Of a stretch of 51,369 nucleotides of DNA, positions 33,342-41,432 are shown piece by piece. The DNA is from Thermoplasmata archaeon. GTDB taxonomy: Archaea > Thermoplasmatota > Thermoplasmata > Lutacidiplasmatales > UBA184. Both the position numbers and the translations under genes were made by a program. The stretch is from the NCBI GenBank assembly GCA_027315455.1, contig DAHUXZ010000015.1:1-51369 (forward strand), written 5' to 3'. The notes under the pieces are model-generated. The model was given only the letters and a program-made list of their open reading frames with translations, was not told the origin of the DNA and searched no databases. Each line of letters opens with the position of its first letter. Within the stretch, counting starts at the first letter, position 1.

Positions 33342-34934
33342 ATGCCGGAGGTCGTCATCACCTGCGACTGGACGATGATGAGCAACCACCACGGGAAGGA
33401 GTTCCTGGGGTTCGGAACGACGACCCCCGCCTACCTCCTGCCCGAGTCGGTCTACCAGCGGCTGTTCTTCCCCACGATGGCCGTCGACGAACACGGATTC
33501 CCGACGCAGGCCCCGTACGGGATGCGGAAGGTCGAGGCGTCGCTCCTCGACGCGGGGATCGACGCCCGCATCGTGCACCCGAGCTACCTCGACCGCTACA
33601 TGCCCGGGGACGCGAAGGTGATGCTGATCTCGGGCCACGACTACTTCGGCCTCAACCCGCCCAGCTCGACGTTCGGCGGGGTGATGGCGAAGGAGCCGCT
33701 CAACTGCGTCAACTTCAAGCGGATGCTCTCGCAGCCGCACGTCCTGAGGGCGCGCCGGGAGGGGATGAAGCTCATTGCCGGCGGGCCGTGCGCCTGGCAG
33801 CTCGCCCCGGCGACCCGGCAGAAGGTCCCCTGGATCGGCGAGTTCGTCGACTCGATCGGCGGCGTCGACTCGGTCGTCGAGGGCGAGGCCGACGTCTTCG
33901 TCCGGGATATCGTCCGGAAGGCGCTGAACGACGAGTTCCTCCCCCCGCACGTCGTGCTCTCCCCCAAGGAGGCCCCGAGGGTCGAGCAGATCTCCTCGAT
34001 CCGCTACCCCAGCGTCAACGGCCTCATCGAGATCGGCCGCGGGTGCTGCCGCGGCTGCTCGTTCTGCTCCGTCACGACCCGGCCGACCCGGTGGTACCCC
34101 CTCGAGAAGGTCGAGGAGGAGCTCAAGGTCAACTCCGCCATCGGGGTGCGCAAGGGGCTTCTCCACTCCGACGACGTCTACTTCTACGGCAGCCCGAACA
34201 TCATGCCGCGCGAGGACAAGCTCATCCCCCTCCTCCAGCTCGCGAAGCGCTACTACGAGCAGGTCGGCTGGAGCCACGTCGCGATCGCCTCCCTGATGAC
34301 CAAGCCCCGCCTGCTCTCGCAGTGCGCCGAGGTCCTCCTGGACGATCAGCAGGACTGGTGGGGCGTCGAGGTCGGCGTCGAGACCGGCAGTCCCCGCCTC
34401 ATCACCGCGGCGATGCCGGGGAAGGTCGCCCCGTTCAAGGCCTCCCAGTGGCCCGAGCTCGTCGTGCAGGCCGCCGGCCTGATGAACGACAACCACGTCT
34501 TCCCGGCGTGCACGTTCATCGTCGGCCTCCCCCAGGAGACCGAGGACGACGTCCTTCGGACGATCGAGCTCATCGACAACCTCTGGGACTTCAAGGCGAT
34601 CCTCGTCCCGATGTTCTTCGTCCCGCTCGGGCACTTGAAGTCGAAGGACTGGTTCTCCCGCGACCGCCTCTCCGATGTCCAGGTGGAGCTGTTCAAGCGG
34701 GCCCTCAGCCACGGGCTGCGCCAGTCGAAGCGCCTCCTCCGCGACTTCTTCGACTGGGAGGGGGCCCACACCCGCGCCTACCGCGCGACGTTCCGCGGGT
34801 TCATCGGCTTCCTCGACCTCATCTCCCGGATGCACGGGCTCAACAGCGAGCCGCAGCGCGCCGTGCCGGCGATCGAGAACCCGCTGCGCCACCCGGAGCG
34901 CATCCCGTCGCCGACGATCCCGGTGCGGGAGTGA
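33342..34934 (+). CDS. Radical SAM protein with B12-binding-like N-terminal domain (COG1032 type)
   Basis: 530 residues. The first ~190 residues form an alpha/beta region similar to the cobalamin-binding domain of this group (DAGIDARIVHPSYLDRY, VMLISGHDYFGLNPPSS, KLIAGGPCAWQL), but the DxHxxG cobalamin-ligating motif is absent. The radical SAM core begins at EIGRGCCRGCSFC, with the three cluster cysteines in CX3CX2C spacing, followed by EVGVETGSPRLI and FIVGLPQETEDDV. The C-terminal ~100 residues are helical (QSKRLLRDFFDWEG, AYRATFRGFIGFLDLI). The substrate is unknown. It ends 1 bp before the stop of the convergent JAMM gene. Confidence 0.88.
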   Translation: MPEVVITCDWTMMSNHHGKEFLGFGTTTPAYLLPESVYQRLFFPTMAVDEHGFPTQAPYGMRKVEASLLDAGIDARIVHPSYLDRYMPGDAKVMLISGHDYFGLNPPSSTFGGVMAKEPLNCVNFKRMLSQPHVLRARREGMKLIAGGPCAWQLAPATRQKVPWIGEFVDSIGGVDSVVEGEADVFVRDIVRKALNDEFLPPHVVLSPKEAPRVEQISSIRYPSVNGLIEIGRGCCRGCSFCSVTTRPTRWYPLEKVEEELKVNSAIGVRKGLLHSDDVYFYGSPNIMPREDKLIPLLQLAKRYYEQVGWSHVAIASLMTKPRLLSQCAEVLLDDQQDWWGVEVGVETGSPRLITAAMPGKVAPFKASQWPELVVQAAGLMNDNHVFPACTFIVGLPQETEDDVLRTIELIDNLWDFKAILVPMFFVPLGHLKSKDWFSRDRLSDVQVELFKRALSHGLRQSKRLLRDFFDWEGAHTRAYRATFRGFIGFLDLISRMHGLNSEPQRAVPAIENPLRHPERIPSPTIPVRE

Positions 34935-34935
34935 G

Positions 34936-35469
34936 CTAGGCCTCGTCCGGCAGCTCGCGCATCGGGCCGCTCGGCAGCGGGCGGTGGACCGTCTGCGGGC
35001 GGTAGAGCGGCACGTCGGACGGCGCGGGGCCCGCCCCGCCCTGCCCGATGACGGCGAGCGTCACTTCGCGTCCGTTCCCGTCGTACGCCCGCCACGACCC
35101 CTCCGAGAAGGGGGTGCCGAGGATGACGTGCCGCTGGCCCCAGTGCCGGAAGAGGGTGATGTCCGCCTGGGAAGGGTAGAGGGCACCGGAGGGGTGGGAG
35201 TGGACCGTCCCCACTACGCCCAGGTCGACGTGGAGCATGTGGAGCTGGAAGTTCGCGTGGCGGCGACCGGCGGTCGTGCCGGGCAGGAGGAGGAGCTCGC
35301 TGATCGTCCCCGGCACGTCCGCCCGCAGGATCCCGCCGAACTCGTTCGGATAGGCGGAGCGGGCGCAGGCGAGGGCGCTGTCGAGACAGCGGCGGGTGAT
35401 CGCCGACGGGGCGGTCCCGAGCCGGGGGGTCCCCTCGGCCCGCCTACGTCGGGGGCGGAAGATCGGCAT
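34936..35469 (-). CDS. JAMM/MPN+ metalloprotease (desampylase-like)
   Basis: 177 residues with one complete JAMM site: Glu43 in NEFGG and the zinc motif HSHPSGALYPSQAD with His90, His92, Ser100 and Asp103. Archaeal JAMM enzymes of this size remove ubiquitin-like SAMP modifiers (desampylation). Here a deconjugating role is inferred; no SAMP gene is in the window. It overlaps the end of the NAD kinase gene by 26 nt and so is the third gene of the IMPase-NAD kinase-JAMM operon. The final ~45 residues are Pro/Gly-rich and look disordered. Confidence 0.88.
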   Translation of the reverse strand: MPIFRPRRRRAEGTPRLGTAPSAITRRCLDSALACARSAYPNEFGGILRADVPGTISELLLLPGTTAGRRHANFQLHMLHVDLGVVGTVHSHPSGALYPSQADITLFRHWGQRHVILGTPFSEGSWRAYDGNGREVTLAVIGQGGAGPAPSDVPLYRPQTVHRPLPSGPMRELPDEA

Positions 35470-36328
35470 CGTCGGTCGTCTCGGTGTCCCCGAGCTCCTC
35501 GCTCCAGGGGAGGATCTTCTTGCCTTGAAGCCGGCGGAAGAACCCGGAACCGAACCGGACGAACCGCGCGCGGCGCGGGCTGCGGTACGCGACGACCGTG
35601 GAGCCGCCGGGGATGTGCTGCTCGGTCTGGCCGTCGACGACGACGACCCCCTCCTTCTCCGGGTGCACGAGCCGGACGCTGACGGTGCGCAGCGGGTCGA
35701 CCAGGACGGCGCGCTGCGTCGCCTGGAACGGCGCGAGCGCGCTCACGACGATCCCCTCGACCGCCGGGTCGACGATCGGGCCGAGGGCCGAGAGCGAGTA
35801 GGAGGTCGACCCGGTGGGGGTGGCCAGGATGACCCCGTCGGCGCGCAGCCGCCCGACCGCCCGGCCGTCGACGCCGATCTCGAACAGGCGCATCTTGGCG
35901 ACCTGCGAGGTGTGGACGACGATCTCGTTCATCGCGTCCGGGAGGCTCGTGCCGGAGAGCTGGCTCGCGAGCCGCATCCGGGCCTCGACGAAGTAGCGGC
36001 CCGTGAGGAGGCGGTCGATGGCGCCGTCGAACGCCGCCAAGCGGCTCCCGTCGACCTCGGCGAGGAACCCCATGGTCCCCGCGTTGATCGGAAGGAGGGG
36101 GAGCTCCGTCCGCTGCAGCGTCCACAGGAAGGTGCCGTCGCCGCCGATCGCGACGAGCGCGTCGGCCGCGATCGCCTCGAGCGGCGCGTGGGGCCGGTCG
36201 GTCCCTGCGACGGCCGCCATGTCGCTCGCGACGACGACCTCGGCCCGGTCCCCGATCCGCTCGACGGCCCGCCGCGCGAGTTCGACGGCGAGCGGCTTTC
36301 CGGGGTTGCCCGCGATCCCGATCCTCAT
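35444..36328 (-). CDS. nadK: NAD kinase
   Basis: 294 residues from the ATG at 36328, which overlaps the preceding gene by 4 nt. The NAD kinase signature is complete: AIGGDGTFLWTL with GGDG at 62-65, NAGTMGFLAEV, NEIVVHTSQVAKM and the GVILATPTGSTSYSLSALGPIVDP loop. It phosphorylates NAD(H) to NADP(H). In some archaea NAD kinase is fused to an IMPase/FBPase domain; here the two are separate but translationally coupled genes in the same order. The C-terminal ~30 residues (including KKILPWSEE) form a short extension. Confidence 0.93.
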   Translation of the reverse strand: MRIGIAGNPGKPLAVELARRAVERIGDRAEVVVASDMAAVAGTDRPHAPLEAIAADALVAIGGDGTFLWTLQRTELPLLPINAGTMGFLAEVDGSRLAAFDGAIDRLLTGRYFVEARMRLASQLSGTSLPDAMNEIVVHTSQVAKMRLFEIGVDGRAVGRLRADGVILATPTGSTSYSLSALGPIVDPAVEGIVVSALAPFQATQRAVLVDPLRTVSVRLVHPEKEGVVVVDGQTEQHIPGGSTVVAYRSPRRARFVRFGSGFFRRLQGKKILPWSEELGDTETTDDADLPPPT

Positions 36329-37137
36329 GCGGGCCGCTCCTCGCCCATCCGCTCGACGAACGCGCGGTCGCCCCAGGCCAGGACGCTCGTGTGCCGGCCG
36401 AGCTCCAGGGGGAAGCTTCCGAGGGGGCGCCGCCGGGCGTCGAACGTCCCGCCGCCGGCCTCGGCGAGGATGCGGTAGGCCGCCGCGATGTCCGTGACGC
36501 GCAGGTTGCGGTTCTCGGTGTCGTTCTCGAAGAAGTAGAGGTCGGCGCCGCCCTCCGCGACCATCACCATCTCGTACGACGCGCACCCGAGGGAACGGAT
36601 CCGGCGCCCCCGCCCGGCGAGCTCGAGGGCCCGCGGGGTCGAATGCCGGCCGAGGTTCACGAAGAAGATCTCCTGGTGCGCGTCCCACGGGCGGACCGAG
36701 ATCCGCCGCCCGTCGCGGAACGCCCCGCCGCCGCGGGAGGCCCAGTACGTCGTGCCGCCGAAGAGGTCGTGGACGACCCCGAGGTCGATCCCGTCGAGGT
36801 CGTTCCGTCCGAGGGCCAGCGAGATCGTGGCGAACGGGAGCGAGCGCAGGACGTTGTGGCTGCCGTCGACGGGGTCGACGACGAGGGTCCGGTCGCCGCC
36901 GCGGCGCACGAGGCCGATCTCCTCGCTCAGCACGTCCCAGTCGATCCCTTCGGCCTCGAGGATCGAAAGGATCTGCCCCTCGGCGACCCGGTCGACCTGC
37001 TCGGTCGGCGAGCCGTCGGCGCCCATCGCCACGATGTCCCCCCGGTGGGGCGAGGTCACCTCGCGGCGGACCGCGCCCTGGACCGCGGCGCAGATGCGGA
37101 AGAGGACCTCGAGCTCGGCCGGTCCGCCGGAGGGCAT
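36325..37137 (-). CDS. Inositol-monophosphatase-family phosphatase (IMPase/FBPase-like)
   Basis: 270 residues. Metal-binding motifs are WDVLSEEIG (Glu72/Glu73) and VVDPVDGSHNVLRSLPF (Asp88, Asp91), with a second metal Asp in ENRNLRVTDIAAAYRI. Archaeal members hydrolyse inositol monophosphate, fructose-1,6-bisphosphate or NADP(H). Its 4-nt overlap with the NAD kinase gene makes an NADP- or sugar-phosphate role attractive, since a fused NAD kinase/phosphatase is known in methanogens. It is the promoter-proximal gene of the three-gene operon. Confidence 0.9.
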   Translation of the reverse strand: MPSGGPAELEVLFRICAAVQGAVRREVTSPHRGDIVAMGADGSPTEQVDRVAEGQILSILEAEGIDWDVLSEEIGLVRRGGDRTLVVDPVDGSHNVLRSLPFATISLALGRNDLDGIDLGVVHDLFGGTTYWASRGGGAFRDGRRISVRPWDAHQEIFFVNLGRHSTPRALELAGRGRRIRSLGCASYEMVMVAEGGADLYFFENDTENRNLRVTDIAAAYRILAEAGGGTFDARRRPLGSFPLELGRHTSVLAWGDRAFVERMGEERPA

Positions 37138-37228
37138 CGCGGTCGGGACCCGGAGCCGGGTATTAGAGCGTGGGGGCTCCCGCGGCGTCCCGGTGCGCGC
37201 GGGGAGGCGGCGGCGACCGCCGCGAGGC

Positions 37229-37236
37229 GTTAAATC
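37229..37236 (+). promoter_or_regulatory. TATA box of the beta-CASP nuclease gene
   Basis: GTTAAATC is centred 27 nt upstream of the ATG at 37259 in otherwise GC-rich DNA, implying a leaderless transcript. Confidence 0.55.
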
Positions 37237-37258
37237 GACCGCCCGATAGCCGCACGAA

Positions 37259-38491
37259 ATGGAGCTGCAGTTCCTCGGGGGCGCGTCGGAGGTCGGATCC
37301 CTCGGGCTCGTCGTCCGCGACCAGGGGCGGACACTACTCTTCGATTACGGCCTCACCCCGACCGACCCGCCGTCGTACCCCCGACCGGCCCCGATGAACC
37401 TCGATGCCGCCTTCCTCTCCCACGCCCACCTCGACCACTCCGGCATGACCCCGCTGCTCAGCCGCCTGCCGAAGGCGCGCATCGTCGCGACGCCGGTGAC
37501 GCTGGCCGTCGCCGACCTGCTGACCCGGGACTCGCTCAAGGTCGCGAAGCTCGAGGGCTATCTCCCGCCCTACGCCCCCGAGGACATCCGTAGCCTCCAC
37601 GCCCGGGCCCACGCCGTCGAGCGCAAGGGGACCTACCGCCACCAGGGGATCGAGGTCGACCTCACCCCGGCCGGGCACATCCCCGGGGCCTCGATGTTCC
37701 TCTACCGCGGCGACAAGGACGTGCTCTTCACCGGCGACGTCCAGACGATCCCGACGCATCTCGTCGGCGCCGCCGAGCCCGTCACCTGCGACGTCCTCGT
37801 GATGGAGTCGACCTACGCCGGGCGCGAGCACCCGGACCGGAAGGAGACCGAACGCCGGTTCCGTGACAAGGTCGCGGAGACGATCGAGCGGGGCGGCAAG
37901 GTGATCGTTCCCGCGTTCGCGGTCGGCCGGGCCCAGGAGGTCCTCATGACCCTCGCCTCGAGCGGCTACGCCATCTGGCTCGACGGCATGGCGCGGGCCG
38001 TCAACGCGATCTACCTCAGCGCGCCGGAGTACCTGGCCGATTCCCGGCGGTTCCGACGCGCCCTCGATGGGGTCCACGTCGTCGAGCACTCCGGCGAGCG
38101 GCGCCATGCGCTGCGCGAGGCCGACGTGATCGTGACGACGGGGGGGATGCTCGACGGCGGCCCGGTCCTGTACTACCTGTCCGAACTCTACCGGGACGCG
38201 AACAGCTCCATCCTGCTCACCGGCTTCCAGGTGGAGGGGTCGAACGGCCGTCAGCTCCTCGACCACGGCACACTGACGATCGACGAGGTCACGATCCGGC
38301 CCGAATGCGAGGTCCTCAAGTTCGACTTCTCCGCCCACGCCGGCCACTCCGACCTCGTGAACCTGGTCCGGGCGACCGGGGCGCGGACCCTCGTCCTGAT
38401 GCACGGCGACCAGCGCGAGAAGCTCAGCGAGGCCCTCGGCCACGAGTGCGAGGTCCTCATGCCGGCGAACGGCGAACGGTTCACCGTCTGA
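37259..38491 (+). CDS. Metallo-beta-lactamase/beta-CASP ribonuclease (aCPSF/RNase J type)
   Basis: 410 residues. The metallo-beta-lactamase core shows SHAHLDHSG (motif 2), the motif 3 His in TPAGHIPGASMF and Asp in FTGDVQTIP. The beta-CASP insert runs from about 180 to 330, with ESTYAGREHPDRKE and VPAFAVGRAQEVLM, and the C-terminus has the FSAHAGHSDLV and VLMHGDQRE motifs. No N-terminal KH domains are present, so it is the short aCPSF2-like or RNase-J-like type. It acts on RNA as an endonuclease or 5'-3' exonuclease in decay or maturation. It faces the phosphatase operon across a 121-bp divergent spacer. Confidence 0.92.
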   Translation: MELQFLGGASEVGSLGLVVRDQGRTLLFDYGLTPTDPPSYPRPAPMNLDAAFLSHAHLDHSGMTPLLSRLPKARIVATPVTLAVADLLTRDSLKVAKLEGYLPPYAPEDIRSLHARAHAVERKGTYRHQGIEVDLTPAGHIPGASMFLYRGDKDVLFTGDVQTIPTHLVGAAEPVTCDVLVMESTYAGREHPDRKETERRFRDKVAETIERGGKVIVPAFAVGRAQEVLMTLASSGYAIWLDGMARAVNAIYLSAPEYLADSRRFRRALDGVHVVEHSGERRHALREADVIVTTGGMLDGGPVLYYLSELYRDANSSILLTGFQVEGSNGRQLLDHGTLTIDEVTIRPECEVLKFDFSAHAGHSDLVNLVRATGARTLVLMHGDQREKLSEALGHECEVLMPANGERFTV

Positions 38492-38515
38492 GGGTGAGCT
38501 CCCCGGTCGGCCCGG

Positions 38516-38851
38516 TCAGTCGAGCTCGACCTCGAGCATCCCGTCGACGACCCGCGTGCGGTAGGCGGTGAGCGGGTCGGCCACCCCGGTCGGGGGCACG
38601 ATCGCGTCGGGGTCCGCGAGGACCGCGCCGGACCGGACGTCGAACTTCGCGGCGTGCTCCGGGCAGATCACCCCAGGGCCGTCGAGGGTGCCGTCCGCAA
38701 GGCTCCCGCCCTCGTGGGTGCAGACCCCGTCGAGCGCGTAGGCTGCCGTCCCGAGGTGGACCAGGAGGTAGGTTCCCCCGTCGATGTTCACCGCGCGCAT
38801 CGTTCCCGGTGCGAACGCCGCCCACGCGACGCCCGTCGCCTTCCACGCCAT
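38516..38851 (-). CDS. Rieske-type [2Fe-2S] ferredoxin
   Basis: 111 residues from the ATG at 38851, making up a single Rieske domain. Cluster ligands are in CTHEGGSL (Cys-X-His) and CPEHAAKFDVRSG (Cys-X2-His). The two motifs are about 15 residues apart, as in soluble ferredoxin components of dioxygenase and nitrite-reductase-like systems rather than cytochrome bc1 proteins, and the bc1-type disulfide cysteines are absent. The redox partner is not encoded next to it. The TATA box GGATAATGT (minus strand, 38874-38882) is centred 26 nt upstream. Confidence 0.9.
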   Translation of the reverse strand: MAWKATGVAWAAFAPGTMRAVNIDGGTYLLVHLGTAAYALDGVCTHEGGSLADGTLDGPGVICPEHAAKFDVRSGAVLADPDAIVPPTGVADPLTAYRTRVVDGMLEVELD

Positions 38852-38873
38852 GGTCCCGGGAGCGGGGGTGGTT

Positions 38874-38882
38874 ACATTATCC
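38874..38882 (-). promoter_or_regulatory. TATA box of the Rieske gene
   Basis: Minus-strand GGATAATGT is centred 26 nt upstream of the ATG at 38851. Confidence 0.5.
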
Positions 38883-38928
38883 TGTGGGCCCGGCCGGCGC
38901 CGCGCCGTCGCGCCGCCCGCCGTGATCC

Positions 38929-39951
38929 TCAGCTCGCGGCCGGCGGGGGCGGCGCGGGAGGGGGCGGGAGCGTCGCGAGGAGCCGGCGGATCGCCTCGCG
39001 CAGGGCGTCGATCCCCGCGCCGGTCTTCGCCGACACCGCGAGGCGGCGGGAGGTACCTCCGGGAAGGTCGGATTTCGTCTCGACCTCGAGGAACGGGATG
39101 CCGTGGAGCTCCGCCTTCCATCGTTCGCAGAGCGCCTCCTGCTCGGCGAGCGAGTGGCCGCACTCCCCGCTCGGGTCCAGGAGGAACAATACGATCGTCG
39201 CCGCCCGCCGGAGAGCGACCTCCGCCTCGGCTTCCGCCGGATTGATCCGGCCCGCCCGGCCGAGCACGCCCGGGGTGTCCATGACCTGGAGCCGATCGAA
39301 GCCGAGGTCGGCGTGCCCGACGGCGACCGCGAGCGTCGTGAACGGGTACTCCGCGACCTTCGGGCGCGCGCTGCTCAGCCGGGCGACGAGCGAGGACTTC
39401 CCGACGTTCGGGAATCCGCCCACGACGACCGTGGGTAGTCCCGGATCGATGCGCGGGCGCTCGCGCAGGAACCGCTCGATCTTCTCGAGGCGGGCGAGGT
39501 CGGGGTCGACCTCGCGCAGATGGCTCGCGAGCCGGCCGTAGAAGCGGCGCACGGCCGCGGCCCACTCCGGGGCCGACTCCGCCTTCGCGAGGTCCCGCTG
39601 TTCGTCGCGCGAAAGGTCCCGGATCCGCCGCTGGGCCCGCCCGACCCGTCGCTCCGCCGACCCCAGGGCATCGGGCCCGAACGCCTCGGCGACGAGCGAC
39701 ACCTGGAACGGCGACAGTCCTCCGCCCCGGACCGCCTTGAGCGCGAGGCCGAGGTGGCGCACGGTGACGGCGGCGCTGCGGATGATCTTGAGCTGGGCCC
39801 GGCGGCGCCCGCGCTCGTGGGCCGTCGCGCCGTGCGGGGTCGCGCGGTACGCGCGCCGGAAGGCGGTGTCGAGGATCGCCGCCGAGGCGGGCGCCCCGGG
39901 CCGGCGGGCCCGGGAGGCCCCCCGATCCTCGCGTCCCTTGGAGACGGGCAT
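38929..39951 (-). CDS. NOG1-family GTPase
   Basis: 340 residues from the ATG at 39951. A basic helical N-terminal domain (to about residue 165) is followed by the GTPase: G1 GGFPNVGKSS, switch strand VAEYPFTTLAVAVG, G3 DTPGV, and G4 ETKSD. The N-terminal extension with LAKAESAPEWAAAVRRFYGRL is characteristic of NOG1, which in eukaryotes works in 60S ribosome assembly; archaeal members probably aid large-subunit maturation. It ends in a proline-rich tail. It is divergent from the glycine-cleavage operon. Confidence 0.9.
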   Translation of the reverse strand: MPVSKGREDRGASRARRPGAPASAAILDTAFRRAYRATPHGATAHERGRRRAQLKIIRSAAVTVRHLGLALKAVRGGGLSPFQVSLVAEAFGPDALGSAERRVGRAQRRIRDLSRDEQRDLAKAESAPEWAAAVRRFYGRLASHLREVDPDLARLEKIERFLRERPRIDPGLPTVVVGGFPNVGKSSLVARLSSARPKVAEYPFTTLAVAVGHADLGFDRLQVMDTPGVLGRAGRINPAEAEAEVALRRAATIVLFLLDPSGECGHSLAEQEALCERWKAELHGIPFLEVETKSDLPGGTSRRLAVSAKTGAGIDALREAIRRLLATLPPPPAPPPPAAS

Positions 39952-40049
39952 CGCTCCCAAGAGGCCGGCGGGGTGGGAAGACCTTTCCGGTCGGCGCCGA
40001 GGGTAAGGCTTTATGGACGGGCTGGCTCGCGGCGACCCCGGGGTCAGTC

Positions 40050-41432
40050 GTGGCTCGCTGGATACCCGGGGACCGGAGCGAGGAGGTCGCGCTCCTCAAG
40101 GAGCTCGGCCTGAGCGACACCGAGGAGCTCTTCGCCGACGTTCCGAAGAAGGTCCGCCTCGGTCGGATGGGGGTCGGGGCCGGCAAGGACGAGCCCGACG
40201 TCGTCCGCGCCGTCGACCAGATCCTCGACCGCAACCGCCCGTACTCGAAGTTCGCGAGCTTCCTGGGCGGACGCATCGGGACCCGGTTCGTCCCGGCCGC
40301 GGTGGACGCGATCCTCTCCCGCAGCGAGTTCTACACCGCCTACACCCCCTACCAGCCCGAGGCGAGCCAGGGGACCCTGCAGGCGATGTTCGAGTTCCAG
40401 AGCCTGTGGGTCGAGCTCACGGGGATGGACGCCGCCAACGCTTCGCTCTACGACGGTGCGACCTCCATGGGCGAGGCGCTCCTCCTCTGCCACCGCGTCC
40501 ACGAGGGCCACCGGTTCCTCGTCCCGGCCAGCCTGCCGTGGGAGGAGCGCAGCGTCCTCGAGAACTACGCGACCGGGTTTCCGATCCGCATCGAGTCGAT
40601 CCCGTTCGACCCGCGCACCGGGTGCCTCGACCTCGCCTGGGTGCGCACGGAGGTCGGCCGCGGCGACGTCTTCGGTCTCCTCGCCGACGTCCCGAACGGC
40701 TTCGGCCACCTCGACGAGGGGCTGCTCGAGCTCAAGAGCCTCCTCGGCACGGTACCGCTCGTCATCGGCGCGGATCCTCTCGCGCTGTCGGTCCTCGAGC
40801 CGCCGGGCTCCTGGGGCGCCGACGTCGTGGTCGGCGAGGGGCAGGGGTTCGGCATGCCGCCGAACTTCGGCGGTCCCCTGGTCGGGCTCTTCGCCTGCCG
40901 CAAGGAGCTGCTGCGCGTCTCCCCCGGACGCATCGTCGGGGCGACGCGGGACGTGGAGGGGCGGCGGGCGTTCACCCTCACCCTGCAGACCCGCGAGCAG
41001 CACATCCGCCGCTCCCGGGCGACCTCGAACATCTGCACGAACCAGTCGCTCGTCGCGCTCGCGTTCGTCGTCTACGCCAGCCTGGTCGGGGCCCGGGGCC
41101 TCGCCGAGCTGCAGGGCCGGGTCACCGAGAGGGCCCACACGCTCGCCTCGGCCCTCGGCGGGGTCGACGGGCTCAGTGCCCCGCGCTTCGAGGCGCCGTA
41201 CCTCGGCGAGTTCGCGATCGCGGTGGGACGGGGCAACGCCCATGCCTTCCTCGACCGGCTGCGCCGCCGGAAGGTGCTGGGCGGCCACCCGCTGGCCGAC
41301 CCGCGCCCGGGCCGACCGGGCCTCGGCGAGGAGCTGATCCTGACCGCCGCGCGCGACACGACCGACGACAAGGAGATCCAGCGCTACGCGAAGGCCGCCC
41401 GCGCCGCGCTCGCCGCCACGGGGGCCGCATGA
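40050..41432 (+). CDS. gcvPA: Glycine dehydrogenase (decarboxylating) subunit 1
   Basis: 460 residues from a GTG. This is the N-terminal half of the P-protein as found in archaea and many bacteria. Visible are the SKFASFLGGR opening, FYTAYTPYQPEASQGTLQAMFEFQS, the YDGATSMGEALL segment and HIRRSRATSNICTNQSL near the end. With subunit 2 it forms the PLP enzyme that decarboxylates glycine and loads the aminomethyl group on the H-protein lipoyl arm. A CTTTATGG box about 40 nt upstream is the probable promoter. The gene overlaps gcvPB by 4 nt (ATGA). H- and T-protein genes are not in the window. Confidence 0.95.
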   Translation: MARWIPGDRSEEVALLKELGLSDTEELFADVPKKVRLGRMGVGAGKDEPDVVRAVDQILDRNRPYSKFASFLGGRIGTRFVPAAVDAILSRSEFYTAYTPYQPEASQGTLQAMFEFQSLWVELTGMDAANASLYDGATSMGEALLLCHRVHEGHRFLVPASLPWEERSVLENYATGFPIRIESIPFDPRTGCLDLAWVRTEVGRGDVFGLLADVPNGFGHLDEGLLELKSLLGTVPLVIGADPLALSVLEPPGSWGADVVVGEGQGFGMPPNFGGPLVGLFACRKELLRVSPGRIVGATRDVEGRRAFTLTLQTREQHIRRSRATSNICTNQSLVALAFVVYASLVGARGLAELQGRVTERAHTLASALGGVDGLSAPRFEAPYLGEFAIAVGRGNAHAFLDRLRRRKVLGGHPLADPRPGRPGLGEELILTAARDTTDDKEIQRYAKAARAALAATGAA

